DNA from: Anaeramoeba flamelloides
Lineage: Eukaryota > Metamonada > Anaeramoebidae
Length of the DNA stretch: 64,000 nt
NCBI GenBank assembly: GCA_027625915.1
Contig: JANTQA010000020.1
Location: 682,001 to 746,000 of the forward strand
Reading direction: 5' to 3'
Every line of letters begins with the position of its first letter. The stretch's first letter is position 1. Below, piece by piece: positions 52,790 to 63,689 of the stretch. The notes beneath the pieces are model-generated. The model searched no databases. It was given only the letters and a program-made list of their open reading frames with translations, and was not told the origin of the DNA. A program made the translations under genes and the position numbers.

Positions 52790-52803
52790 GGGGGGGGGGG
52801 GGG
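52756..52803. repeat. Long T run followed by G run
   Basis: About 33 consecutive T followed by about 15 consecutive G within the LINE fragment. The lengths are at the limit of reliable sequencing. A run of this many G is exceptional in such an AT-rich window. Confidence 0.85.
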
Positions 52804-53059
52804 TTCAAATAATGAATTTGGAACAGCTATTCTGGTATTTAATAATTTTTTACAGCTAAATTGAAAATCTGAAACTAGATTCAAAGATAATTCTATCCAT
52901 TTATATATAAGTTTTAGAAAAGATCTAGCTAGAGTATTATTAATTGAAATTATTCTATAATTTAAAGAACTCCTTCATCACCAGCTTTATGGTTAAATAA
53001 ACTATTTCTTTCAAATAGTTTAATCTTTATGAATTTAATATATATATATATATATATAT

Positions 53060-54690
53060 AAGGTATATCCAAAAAAGTGGGGAATTTTTTTTTATATTTC
53101 ATAAACAATAATATTTATTAGTTGTGGTATTCATTCATTGGAAATACCAAATTAAGTATAATATTAATACTGATTGGATCAATGACTAAGGTGTTAATTT
53201 CTAAATGTGTGTGTTGTAATATTTCCGAAAAATGAAGAAAAAATAAATAAAAGAGTGTTTTTTTGGAGAAAACAATTTACAACCAATTTCAAAAAAAAAC
53301 TGGAAATATGGAGAGGGTACAAATAATTTTTCAAATATTAAATACAGTTATATATTTTCAATTCTATTTGAAAATTTTTTGAGATTAAACAAGTTATGAA
53401 ATGATTTTTTCAATCAAAAAGAAAATAAGAAAAGCCAATTTTCACGACTAAAAAATATCAGATAAAATCAAGATCAGACTATTTTAATATTTTTTATTTA
53501 TGTAATAAACTCAATTCCAAAAAATGGGACACAAAAAAAAAATTACATTAATAAAAATATACTCCAAAATACATGATATTTGAACATTAAAATAATAAAA
53601 GACCAGAAAATATTTAATTAATACTATTTATATATATTATAGTAAATTTATAATTCAATTCGAAAAATAAAAATGAAAAAATAAAAAAAAGTGTGCCCCT
53701 ATTTTTGGAACACGGTTATCAAAAAATCCATTTTTATTGAAAGAAAAATTAATAAAAACTATTAATAGATTCAGCTTGTCTTTTGATAACTAAATCCATC
53801 CTTTTAAATATAGGGTTTACTAATTATCTTAGGTTTCCCAACTCAAAGTATTTCATACATTGGTGAAAATTTTAAAAATTCTTCTTCGTTTTTTGGTTAC
53901 AATTTTTCAGTTTAGTATCCATAAATTCCCAATTGGATTTAAATCTTGTGGAATTGGGGGTCAAGGGTCCAGAACATTACATCCTCGATTTAAGTAAGTT
54001 TGGGTTTTTTTTTTGAGGTATGTGGACAAGCTCCATTCTTTTGGAAAATCCATTTCAACTCACTATATTCTGAATTAGCCAGTTGAATTTCCTTTGATTT
54101 TTTTGATAATATCATTAATAATACATTCAGTATTCATACTTCCATTAATAATAATAAGGTCTGTTTGTAGGCCATGTGCACTAGCACACCAAATCATGAT
54201 TTTTTTTCAAAAAAATTTTTTCTCGATAAAAAAAGAATCTTTTTTCTTTTTTAGAGAAAAAAAAAAAAAATTTTTATGTGATCAGAATGAAAACTTTTAA
54301 ATTTCATTTTAAAGTGATTTTGAGATTTTCGAAAAGTTTTGAAAAAAAAAGAATACAAAAAAAATCAAAAAAATTATTGAAAATCAAAAATCAAAAAATA
54401 ATGAAAAAAAAATGATAAATAATTAACTTTAAAATTATTTACATTTATTGTTAATATCTCATGTTTCTATTTAAGAGTCAAATATCACTTTTCTTGGAAT
54501 TAAACTGATTTTGAAGGTGTACCCCAATCTTTGGAATTGAGTTTAATATACTTTGAAACAAATTGAATTATAATCAAGAATCAATTAAATGGTAATTAAT
54601 TGTTTTGTATATTTAAATAATTTTTCAAAAATTATTTTAATAAAGATATTTTAAAAGAAATTGTGCACACTTTTTTCGAAATAGCTTATG
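53060..54690 (+). mobile_element. MITE family K, copy 2, split by a Tc1-like insert
   Basis: Left part 53060-53506 and right part 54546-54690 both align with the continuous copy at 7007-7590. The break falls at a TA dinucleotide that is duplicated around the inserted element. Left end TATCCAAAAAAGTGGGG, right end complementary to CAAAAAAGTGTGCAC-like sequence. Confidence 0.65.
53508..54543 (-). mobile_element. Degenerate Tc1-like transposon
   Basis: 1,036 bp with terminal inverted repeats AACTCAATTCCAAAAAATGG / CCAATCTTTGGAATTGAGTT and a TA target duplication (53506-53507, 54544-54545). The minus strand encodes pieces of a Tc1/mariner transposase: IMIWCASAHG, TDLIIINGSMNTE (motif before the second catalytic Asp), HTSKKKPKL and a PPIPQDLNPIGNLW segment equivalent to the PPQSPDLNPIENLW box. 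The pieces are spread over different frames with stops, so it is inactive. Confidence 0.85.
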
Positions 54691-54789
54691 CTTTATGAGA
54701 TTTTTTCGAAACAATGTTTTTTTTTTTTCAAAATTGTTATTATTATTTTTATAATTCATTTACGGGCACCACGTTTTTAGAAAATTAAT

Positions 54790-54896
<107 letters not shown>

Positions 54897-56098
54897 AAAG
54901 TGTGTTTTATTGATCTTTAATATTTAATCCCATATTATTATTAAAAAAAATCGTACAAAACAAAATAATTGTTTTAAAAATTAATTTCAAATAGTACATC
55001 AACCTTTCAGCATATTTTAATCATCTCTAATTATTCTTTATTTTTTTTAAATCTACAAGATTAATTCTCATTTTTCATTTGAAAATAGCGAATAGTTTCA
55101 TTGGAATAATATTTTAATAAAGTTGGGAAAATATATTTTTTCTTGGTTACATTGTGTAAAAAAATTAGAAAAAATATATTAGTTACCAACGGAAAAACTA
55201 CTTAAAATAGTATCTCCAAAAAAAAAAAAGTTCCTTATTTTTTAATATTTTATGAAATAAACTTAAAGTGGAAATAAAGAAAAGGAAAATTGAAAAAAAC
55301 TGTAAAGAAACTTAATTAACTCCTAAAAACATTTTTCAAATTAAAAGATTTTTTAGTGAAGTTTGATCCCTTAAATCCATTTTGCTGATAAATTCACAAA
55401 AAAGAAAATAAATTATTTCTTTACTTTCTTATTTTTGAAATTGTTTATATGGGTTTGAAGTCTGAATTTTTATAGGTTTAAATACAAAGAAAACTTGTAA
55501 ATTTGTTCTAAACAAGACTTCTGGAAAAACAGTGTTTGGAAATTTGGTAAACAAGAAATAAAAAAATTGAATTTGACCAAAAACTTTTGAATTTTTTCTA
55601 GAATTTAATTGTATTGTAAAATTTCAAAAAAATGTTTAAAATAGCGTTTTGAACAAATTTTTACATTAATGATGTATTGACAATTTCAAAATTATGGGTT
55701 TTCTAAATTTTAAGTAATAAAATATCATCAATTTTTCATTACTCTTTTGGACTTTTGATCTCACAAGTATAAAAAAGCATTAAAAACTTTCCCAACAAAG
55801 AAAATAATCAAGAAACTCTCAAAAATATGTTAAATTTATGAAAACCAATTTTGAAAATTCAGAATAAACTGCTTTTTTTTGGATTTTTTGATTTTTGGAT
55901 TTTTGACTTAAGATACTTTTGAATTTTTTTTAGATTTTTTTAAAATGGCACAACTAAACCCAAATATCATTTTTCCTGGCAAACCATTCCATGGGTATGT
56001 GCTAAAATCATCGAGAGTGAAGAAACATTTCAGAAAAAAGAATTTTTTTCAAAGTCGACTATTATTGATCTTATCATTTCAATCCTTGTAAAAAGCTA

Positions 56099-56338
56099 CT
56101 ATTTGTTGCAAAATAAAAGGAACAAAATTTTCATTCAGCTTTCCAAAAAATGATTTTAAAAGAATAATATCCAATTTAAATTCTTTAATTCTGGAAATCA
56201 GTTGTTGTATTAATTTCCGTTTTTTTCTAATTGTACAATTTGGCGATTTATTTTAATTCTTGGTGTTTTTAATTGTTTGTTCTTTTATTTTTGGAAAGCC
56301 AAATGAAAATTTTGTTCCATTTATTTTACAATCAACAG
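56099..56338 (+). mobile_element. TA-flanked MITE I, copy 2
   Basis: 240 bp, TA at 56097-56098 and 56339-56340. Terminal inverted repeats of about 55 bp contain GGAACAAAATTTTCATT and CTTTCCAAAAA. Related to 34209-34433. Confidence 0.8.
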
Positions 56339-56984
56339 TAGTTTTAAAATATGTCCCTACGGCCCAAAAAACACTAAAAAAGAAAAACTGATCAAATACT
56401 TTCCATTAATACAATTAAAAAAACTATATGATAAAATAAAAATAAATAAAGTTTCAATTTAACTTTTTCTTGAAAACATGTTTTGCCAAAATCATTGAAT
56501 TCACACTTGAAATTATGTATATTTTTATATACACTCTCTTGTTTAAACTCATTTACTAAAACAAATTCTAAATTATGAGGAATTTTCTTTTCACAAAAGG
56601 CACTAATTTGGTCTTCAAATGTTATTTTTAGTTTTAAATGGTAAAATTAAAAAAAAAGATAAACTAAAAAAGATAAACTCTCTGGAAAAGCATTCTAATT
56701 TAATATATTAACTTTTTCTTTGATTTCAAACTTTTCTCAATCCCAAATTTTCAAAAAAAAAAAACCAAAACTGCACAGTAATTTCAAAAAATATTTTCGA
56801 TATTCAAACGTTGAGAGTGCTTTTATTCTAAAAAATTTTATCACAGTGGTTAATTGAATTAAGTTATAAGTCCAGATTTCGAAAAATATTAATCAGAAAA
56901 AAATAGTGCTTAATTTTATTAAGGACCTATAACCTGTGCTTTCTTTTTTCTTTGAAGGCTAGATCTCAAAGGATCAACGAAGCT

Positions 56985-57130
56985 GGCAGTAAGCAATGAT
57001 TAAATACTGTACTAGTTTCTTAATGTTCGACTAATTTAAAAGAAATTCTCAAAAAATGAAGGATTAAATTGGAAATTTTTTCTCAAAAAATAGGGTTAAT
57101 TTTTGAGAAACTTTTGTATTCCTCAAAAAA
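56985..57130 (+). mobile_element. MITE B internal fragment
   Basis: Shares the central part of family B (segments around AGTTTCTTAATGTTC and CTCAAAAAATAGGGTTAAT) with 3890-3985 and 37490-37590. Neither terminus is present. Confidence 0.5.
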
Positions 57131-57681
57131 ACAAACAATATTTCAAAAAAAATTGAGAAAATTTTTACTTTCAAAAAACATCCGAAAATAGAAAAAATTA
57201 CTAAAATTTAAAAAAGATTGTCTAAAAATTACATTAATAATTTATAACTTTTAATCAAAATATCAAAGAGTTTTTCTTCAACATATATATTTGTGTCGAA
57301 AAAAGATTGGAGATTTAATTCTATTTTACATCAGCACAAGAAAAAAAAAAAAAAAACGAGTGCTTTTATTCAATACATGAGTTTTCTGATTTTTCATGAA
57401 GAGAGTTTGGCTCACTGTTATTCTTGGATTTAATTTCAGAGCAAGGATCACAAAATCAGGTTTTACTTTCACAGTATTCTTCCAATAACGGGAAGGAAAT
57501 ACTTTTAAATTGTAAATTTTTTGGTATTGGTGTTTTGATTGCTTTCACCAATTAAGTTCAAATTATAAAAAAAGTTCTCTCAATTTGTCTTTTTTTTGTG
57601 ATTTGAGAAAAGTTGGAAAATTTATTTTTTATAAATTTGCTTTTACAAAAATTTATATTTACTCCTCGTTTATTGTCTTTT

Positions 57682-59175
57682 ATGAGGATAAGTTATCAAA
57701 AAGGGGTTGTGGTACTTACTGTTGTTCTTATTTTTGTTGTAATTTTCACACAAAAAGAACGTTTTATAGCAGGTAACAGATCGAACATTAACGACAATGT
57801 TATAATAGAAAAACAAAGAAAACAATTTGAAAAAGAAAAGAAACAATTTGAAAAAGAACGAGAGGAAATAAGTCACCAAAAAAAAGAATTTGAAAATCAA
57901 AAGAAAGCATTTGAAGAACAAAAGCTTAATTTTGAAGAACAAAAAAAAGAAAATAAAGAGTTGGCAAAAGAAATAGAACAATTTGAAAATGACAAGGAAA
58001 CCTTTGCAAAAGAAAAAGAAGGATTTTCAAAAGAAAAAGAAGGGCTTTCAAAAGAAAAAGAAGGACTTTCAAAAGAAAAAGAAGGGTTTTCAAAAGAAAA
58101 AGAAAACTTTGCAAAAGAAAAAGAAAGATTTTTAAAAGAAAAAGAAGACTTTGAAAAAGAAAAAGATGAATTTGAAAAAAAAAAACAAAAATTTGAAGAA
58201 AAAAAAAAACAATTTCTCGAAGAGAACGACGCTTTCGAAGATCCTGAAGAAGAAGAAGAAGAAGAAGAAGAGGAGGAGAATGAAAAAATCGATGTGGTGT
58301 TCACCTGGGCTGGCATAATCAAAACAATGAACAATAGGAATAGGTACAATTACGAATTGCAATTTTCGCTGAGGGCTGTTCACAAGTATTTGCCGTGGGT
58401 GAACAAAATCTATGTGCTAATCAACTCTGACACAGACTACCCCTATTGGATCAACAAGGAAAAATCTGGCAAGGTCGTAGTTTACGATCGTTGTAAAATA
58501 ATCGAAAAACCCGAACATTGCCCAACTTTAAACACATTTGCAGTCTTTTCTGCACTTGAAAAGATCGAGGGATTATCAAACAAGTTTATTCTGATCGACG
58601 ACGATGTGTTTATTAACCAACCACTTACACCAGATTTTTTTTTCAAAGACGATTTCCCTCGTGTTTTACAAAGATACAATAAAATGAAAATATACAAAGA
58701 CAATCGTGAATTCAAAAATATCAAACGCCCAGAATACAAATTCGCAATGTATTCACATCTCCCAAAGCCAATGAGAAAAGATTTGATTGTCAAGTTTCAT
58801 GAGGAATATCCAGAATATGCCAAGCTTGTCCAATCTCATCACACAGGAAGATATAAAAAACTAAGTGAGGAATTTTCGATGATTTATTACCAATATTTTT
58901 ATGACAACAAATGGATGAAACCCGAGTCAAGAAACAAATCAGATTTTTACCAAATACCCCACACACACCCTGCAGATATTACAAGGGAATTTGACAAAAT
59001 TTATAAAGACTTAATATCAAGGAATATCAAAACCTTTAATTGTAATGACGATTACTCAACCAATGAGGAATTATATCCCAAACAACGAAAAGTATTATGG
59101 GATTTTTATATGAAATTGTATCCTGAAGTACCAGACTATGAAATTCCTAATCCTGACCATGCGAAATATTCTTAA
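57682..59175 (+). CDS. Stealth-family sugar-phosphotransferase, 497 aa
   Basis: Stealth proteins transfer sugar phosphates; the family includes eukaryotic GlcNAc-1-phosphotransferase (GNPTAB) and bacterial capsule enzymes. The first ATG of the frame is 57682. Residues 5-22 form a hydrophobic signal anchor, predicting a type II Golgi or ER protein with a lumenal C-terminus. Residues ~35-185 form a Lys/Glu-rich coiled coil with a 7-residue period (FSKEKEG, FEKEKKQ), then an Asp/Glu run. Conserved region 1 is IDVVFTWAG (~203-211), region 2 includes LQFSLRAVHKYLPWVNKIYV, and region 3 is CPTLNTFAVF plus FILIDDDVFINQPL (acidic DDD at ~306-308). HLPKPMRKDLI and an EFSMIYYQYF segment follow, as in region 4. 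An AATAAA lies just after the TAA. No intron is seen. The substrate cannot be told from sequence; the tract length and low-complexity stalk are unusual. Confidence 0.92.
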   Translation: MRISYQKGVVVLTVVLIFVVIFTQKERFIAGNRSNINDNVIIEKQRKQFEKEKKQFEKEREEISHQKKEFENQKKAFEEQKLNFEEQKKENKELAKEIEQFENDKETFAKEKEGFSKEKEGLSKEKEGLSKEKEGFSKEKENFAKEKERFLKEKEDFEKEKDEFEKKKQKFEEKKKQFLEENDAFEDPEEEEEEEEEEENEKIDVVFTWAGIIKTMNNRNRYNYELQFSLRAVHKYLPWVNKIYVLINSDTDYPYWINKEKSGKVVVYDRCKIIEKPEHCPTLNTFAVFSALEKIEGLSNKFILIDDDVFINQPLTPDFFFKDDFPRVLQRYNKMKIYKDNREFKNIKRPEYKFAMYSHLPKPMRKDLIVKFHEEYPEYAKLVQSHHTGRYKKLSEEFSMIYYQYFYDNKWMKPESRNKSDFYQIPHTHPADITREFDKIYKDLISRNIKTFNCNDDYSTNEELYPKQRKVLWDFYMKLYPEVPDYEIPNPDHAKYS

Positions 59176-59516
59176 TCTTGAATAAATAAAAAACTTTTTG
59201 GTAATGATCTTTCACTTTTAATCTTACTAAAAACAACAAAAGTTTTGATTTATTTTTTACTTTTGTGAATGTTTTTTGTTAAATTCAAGATTGGAAAAAT
59301 TTTACCATTTTTTTTTTTTTATTTTTATTTTTATTTTTATTTCGCAGCTACATTATTTTTATAAAAATAAATTTTTTTTGAATATTTATACATTTATATA
59401 GATATATATATATATATATTATTATTATTCATAACTCAGAATAAATAATAAACATCTAATTAATTTTTTACTGAAATTATAATTGTTTTTTTTTTTTGTA
59501 AACTTTGTGAAACAAA

Positions 59517-59925
59517 GACACATTTGCAAAAATGATTTCTGAATTTTTCATTTTTTTTTATTAAATTGTGACTTTTTCATTAACTGTGGTACTTTTCTGA
59601 GCAATAATGCCAAGGGAAAAGAAAATTGTCAGTATATTGGATGTTTTAAATGACAACAAATTCCATTTAATAAATGATTGGAGATTTTTGGGTTTTGTTT
59701 GAATTTGAAAAAAAATATTTTCAATTTTCTCTTCAGTGTTTCTACTCCAATATCTTTCTTCCCTTTTTTAAATACAATAGAATGTTACTAAATACATCAA
59801 GTATACTGGCAATTTTCTTTTCCCTTGGCATTATTGCTCAGAAAAGAACCACGGTTAATGAAAAAGTCACAATTTAATCAAAAAAAATGAAAAATTCAGA
59901 AATCCTTTTTACACATACGATGTTT
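59517..59925. mobile_element. Long-palindrome MITE L
   Basis: About 409 bp with ~120-bp inverted arms (59537-59640 against 59800-59910). The arms share blocks such as GCAATAATGCCAAGGGAAAA and its complement. The ~160-bp centre is unrelated. Only this copy is seen in the window. The reading frames inside are by-products of the palindrome. Confidence 0.8.
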
Positions 59926-60248
59926 TTACTGTTGTAAAAAAAAAAATAAAAAGTATTTCCAAAAAATGAGGTATTTTTTTTTTGAAAAGTTTTTTTTAAT
60001 TCAATGGGTAACTTAAGTAAATGTGTTAAAATAGTCCTTTATTTTTTTTTAAGGGTAACTTAGAATACCAGAAAGAATTGAAGTTAAATGTTCATTATTT
60101 ATATTGTAGATAGAATAATTGATTTAAATACCCAAGAAACTTGATGATACAGCTTTTCAATAGTTTCTATAATACTGTTTGTTTCTTTTCTGTTTGTTAA
60201 GAAAATTCCTAAATGGAATCAAAGATAAAATCCAGCAAAGATTTAGTG

Positions 60249-60270
60249 TACTTAAAAGTGTAACTGACTA
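60249..60270 (+). mobile_element. MITE A terminal fragment
   Basis: Only the right terminus is left (CTTAAAAGTGTAACTGACTA followed by TA). Low complexity of evidence, but the end sequence is distinctive. Confidence 0.55.
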
Positions 60271-60299
60271 TATACTGTAAAAGAAATAATTGATAATTA

Positions 60300-60535
60300 T
60301 GGTCATTGTTTATGGAATGTAAAAAAGAGACAAATGTCCAGAAAATAAGATAAAAAAAACCAAAAAAATAAATATTTAAATTTTAAGAGTCTAATTAATG
60401 AAGATACCGATGAATTATTTAAGATAAAAAACATAAAAGAAATTTATGAGATTAATCTAAAATATTTTATTAACTTATATAACTTAACAGATGATAAAGA
60501 AAAAAAATCAAAAATAAGAATGATTTAGAATCCTT
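60300..60535 (+). mobile_element. Probable LINE linker fragment
   Basis: A frame near 60380-60530 encodes KYLNFKSLINEDTDELFKIK and IYEINLKYFINLY, preceded by a CPENKIKKT-like basic stretch. The composition and the MITE A fragment just before it suggest the region between the endonuclease and RT domains of the local LINE. The call is tentative, since no catalytic motif is included. Confidence 0.35.
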
Positions 60536-61908
60536 TGAGTTACATAAAATGTTCTCAATTTCATAAACTCTAATGAATTTTCTTATCTATTAATCAATTA
60601 TCTATTTATATTTATTTTTCATTTATTTTTTTTTCATAGTCTCTTTCTTGTAATGTTATTGGAGAAAACAAAAGTTAAGTTTAAAATGCTTATAATAATT
60701 TTGTATTTAATTTTTTCAACTAGAGGCTAAGAATTTTTTTATTCAAAAATTCCCCCAATTTATAGGATGTAGTGCTTTCACAAATTAAATTCTTATGGGT
60801 GAACCTAAAACGATATATCTTTTGCAATAATCAAGAATTAACTTAATTATGATATATAATATTCAAGTTACTTTTTCTAAATTTAAATTGAAAAAACAGT
60901 GAAATTTTGATTTCAAAAAAGAAACCCAAATCAACAAATTGTTTAAATGGGGGTTATCTCACCCACATCAGAGACGAAAACAGAAATTACGTAAAAAAAA
61001 AATCTTAACTAAATATTATTTTTTTTAAAAAAATACTCGCACCATACGTTTTTTTGAAAATACATCCAAAATAAAGATTCTCTTTTTTTTAATTTAACTT
61101 TTTCGGATAGAATAATAAATTCTTATCAAATTCTTTTAAAACTCAAACTGAAAGAAAAAAAAAGAAAATTAATTAAAATTTTTTGCAACTTAATTTTATA
61201 TAAAAGTATATTTCCCCTCTCTCTTATTTTTTCAATATGTTTTAGGGACGAACATAAATTGAATATAGATTTTCTTTGTTAAATAAATTGTATTTCAAAA
61301 TTAAGTGAAAAAAAATTTTCACAATCTTTTCTATTCTTTCTTAAAAGTTTAGTCAAAAAATATATAATTTATAGGTTTTTAAAGACAAAAAGGTCGGAGT
61401 TCATTTATCAATAATTCAAAGTTTTGTTTATTCTTGTGATTACAAATAAATAAATTAGAATTAATTTAATTTCTTGAATATGTTATCATCCACCCCTAAT
61501 CAGTATTGAATTCTGGGTTTGTTGCTAATGAAGTTCAATCAAATTTTTTTTCCCATACTCAAATTCCCATTAAAAATCTGATTAAGAAACTAGTCCCAAC
61601 TGTTGATCTATTTAATTAAAAATTATTCTCATTTTTATGAAAAAAACATGTATTTCAAAAAAAAATCCCCATTTAAAGTTAAATTTATGGGGTATATTAT
61701 CGATATTCAAAATCAAAAATGAAAAAAATATCTTTCTTAGATTTGTTGTGGAATATAGATCATTAACCAAAAAAGTTTTAGTTTTAATTCAATTAAAAAA
61801 ATTCTAAACAGATCATTATTTCTTAGATTGGAAATATATTGAAAAAATACGACTTACTTTATAAAAGAGAAAAATAAAAATTAATTATTCTTACAGTTAT
61901 TATACATA

Positions 61909-62106
61909 CATTCAATTCCATTTCTAAGAAACAAACTTTCAATGTAATTAAAATCACAAAAAACCCTTAAATTAATACTTATTTTTGAATTTTTTTTTTT
62001 TGATCCAATTTATTTAACTAGAATTTGAATTTTGTATTTTAATTTGTAATTTTATTGTACCCTCAATTTATGTTGAAAGCTTTTGTGTTGAATGTAGATT
62101 TGACGT
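61909..62106 (+). mobile_element. MITE A, strongly diverged copy
   Basis: 198 bp, TA-flanked (61907-61908, 62107-62108). The arms are recognisable (AACAAACTTTCAATG, GTTGAAAGC) but carry many substitutions, so it is an old copy. Confidence 0.7.
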
Positions 62107-62238
62107 TATATTTATTGAGTTAATCTTTTAAATGGAAATTAAAAAAAATGAAAAAAAAATTACTTCAAGAGGATTCTAAAGAGTAAATTATTAAATATTA
62201 AAATACTTTTATTTTGTTTATAGTCATCAGATTTGGTA

Positions 62239-62435
62239 CAATCAGTTTCACTTTTAAGGCACAAACTTTCAACGAAATGTAAGACACAATAAAATCTCAA
62301 ATTAAGGCATATAATTTGTAATTATTTTTTTTCACAATTTATTTTACTAGAATCTTAATTTTGTGCCTTAATTTGAGATTATTATTGTACCTTAAATTTG
62401 GTTGAAAGTTTGTGCCTTAAAAGTGGAACTGACTA
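62239..62435 (+). mobile_element. MITE A copy
   Basis: 197 bp, TA-flanked (62237-62238, 62436-62437), starting CAATCAGTTTCACTTTTAAG. Well preserved. Confidence 0.88.
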
Positions 62436-63182
62436 TAAATAATTAAAAATAAATATATACCTTAATTATGAATTTTCACTAGTGATCAATTAGTAAAAAA
62501 TCTAATAATTTATTATTCGATAATATATAAATGATTTTTTTAGAGAAATTTAAACTATATACCACCTGTATCCTTTTTAAATTCAATCACAACATAATTT
62601 GGTTTTAAGACTAATCTATTTTATATTAATTACTTAATAGAAAGAATAAAAATTTCAATTAACGATTTCTGGCATTTAAGAGAATGAAAAAAAAAATTTC
62701 ATATCTGTAATCATGATGTAAATAGCAAAGATCTTTATTTTAAATTTTTAAGAAGAAAAATGCCTTTATCTGCCAAAAAAAAAAAAAAAATGGTAAATAA
62801 TTTTCACTTCCCTTTCGTTTCACCTTTACCATAAAGAGATTAAAAATAATCCTAACCAAATAACTTCAAAAGAACTATTTTAAAAAAATAAATATAGAAA
62901 ATAAAGTATATATTTTTACCAATTTATTATATAATTATCAGAATTTTTTTTCAAAATATTAATTCAAGATTAGATAACCTCAACAGTTCCTATGTTAATT
63001 TAAATACATTTATGACAAAATAAAAACTTATCTACAATAAAAAAGATTTTTTATGGTTTGCTGTAGAGATTTTTTATTAATTAAAAGAAGAATTGCACTA
63101 TAAAAAACATTCGATTTACAAATTTGAAACATTTACAGATCATTATTTTACAAGTAATGTTTATTTGAATAGTCAAATTTAA

Positions 63183-63689
63183 GGACTATTCAAATTTTAT
63201 GGCTAGTGAATACTATTTTACCGCCTAGTAACTTATTTATAGACTTAAAAGAAAAGTGATCTCAGTGATCTTGCTAACTTGAAAAATTTAAGTTTTTTTT
63301 GCAGAATTTTAAGTTCGGCAAATTAAAAATTCCCTTCGTCAAATCCAAATTATTCTCACAAATTTTGAAGAAAAAAATTTCATTAGGAAAATATCACTCC
63401 ACTTTCTTTTCAAGTATTTTAGAGTATAGCGAGAGAGTATAAATATACTTGAAAAGAAAGTGGAGTGGCAGTTTCTTAATATAAAAAAAAAATAGCTTTT
63501 TATTTTTGCCTTGTTTTGTTGGGAAAATTCAAAAAGTTTTTTGGTCAAAAAAAGATTAACAAGCAAAATCTAAAAAAACCCAAAAATTGCAATATTTTGA
63601 CTTTTCCTCAATTCCTTGTCTTTTAAAGCTTTTTTTCTGTTTATATCATTTTATTTCAACCCTCACTAAGTATAAAATTCGAATAGTCC
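63183..63689 (+). mobile_element. TTAA-flanked MITE F, copy 2
   Basis: 507 bp, bounded by TTAA (63179-63182, 63690-63693). Terminal inverted repeats GGACTATTCAAATTTTAT and ATAAAATTCGAATAGTCC. The central hairpin (about 63388-63478) keeps the stem CACTCCACTTTCTTTTCAAG seen in copy 1, with a different loop. Confidence 0.85.

Larger units (their letters stand above)
51800..53020 (-). mobile_element. LINE fragment, reverse transcriptase region
   Basis: Read on the minus strand across several frames. It contains YRIISINNTLARSFLK (fingers region, like YRPISLLN), VTIDI..YFDTISHVLVHHI (motif A region), LFTDDLILIMK (catalytic YADD-type box, here TDD), YLGIWLEKE (thumb, like YLGI) and KAICTS..FYGL, like the C-terminal YG motif. 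A MITE A copy (52258-52451) and a T/G homopolymer block interrupt it. Decayed, with several frame changes. It plausibly belongs to the same LINE family as 31597-33540, but the two cover different domains. Confidence 0.75.

Noticed and set aside
57613-57681. Upstream extension of the Stealth gene
   Set aside because: The extra 23 codons begin at TTG, not ATG; the ATG at 57682 directly precedes the signal anchor.
57897-58383. Reverse-strand Ser/Phe-rich frames over the Stealth stalk
   Set aside because: They mirror the Lys/Glu codon repeats of the coiled coil and have no independent features.
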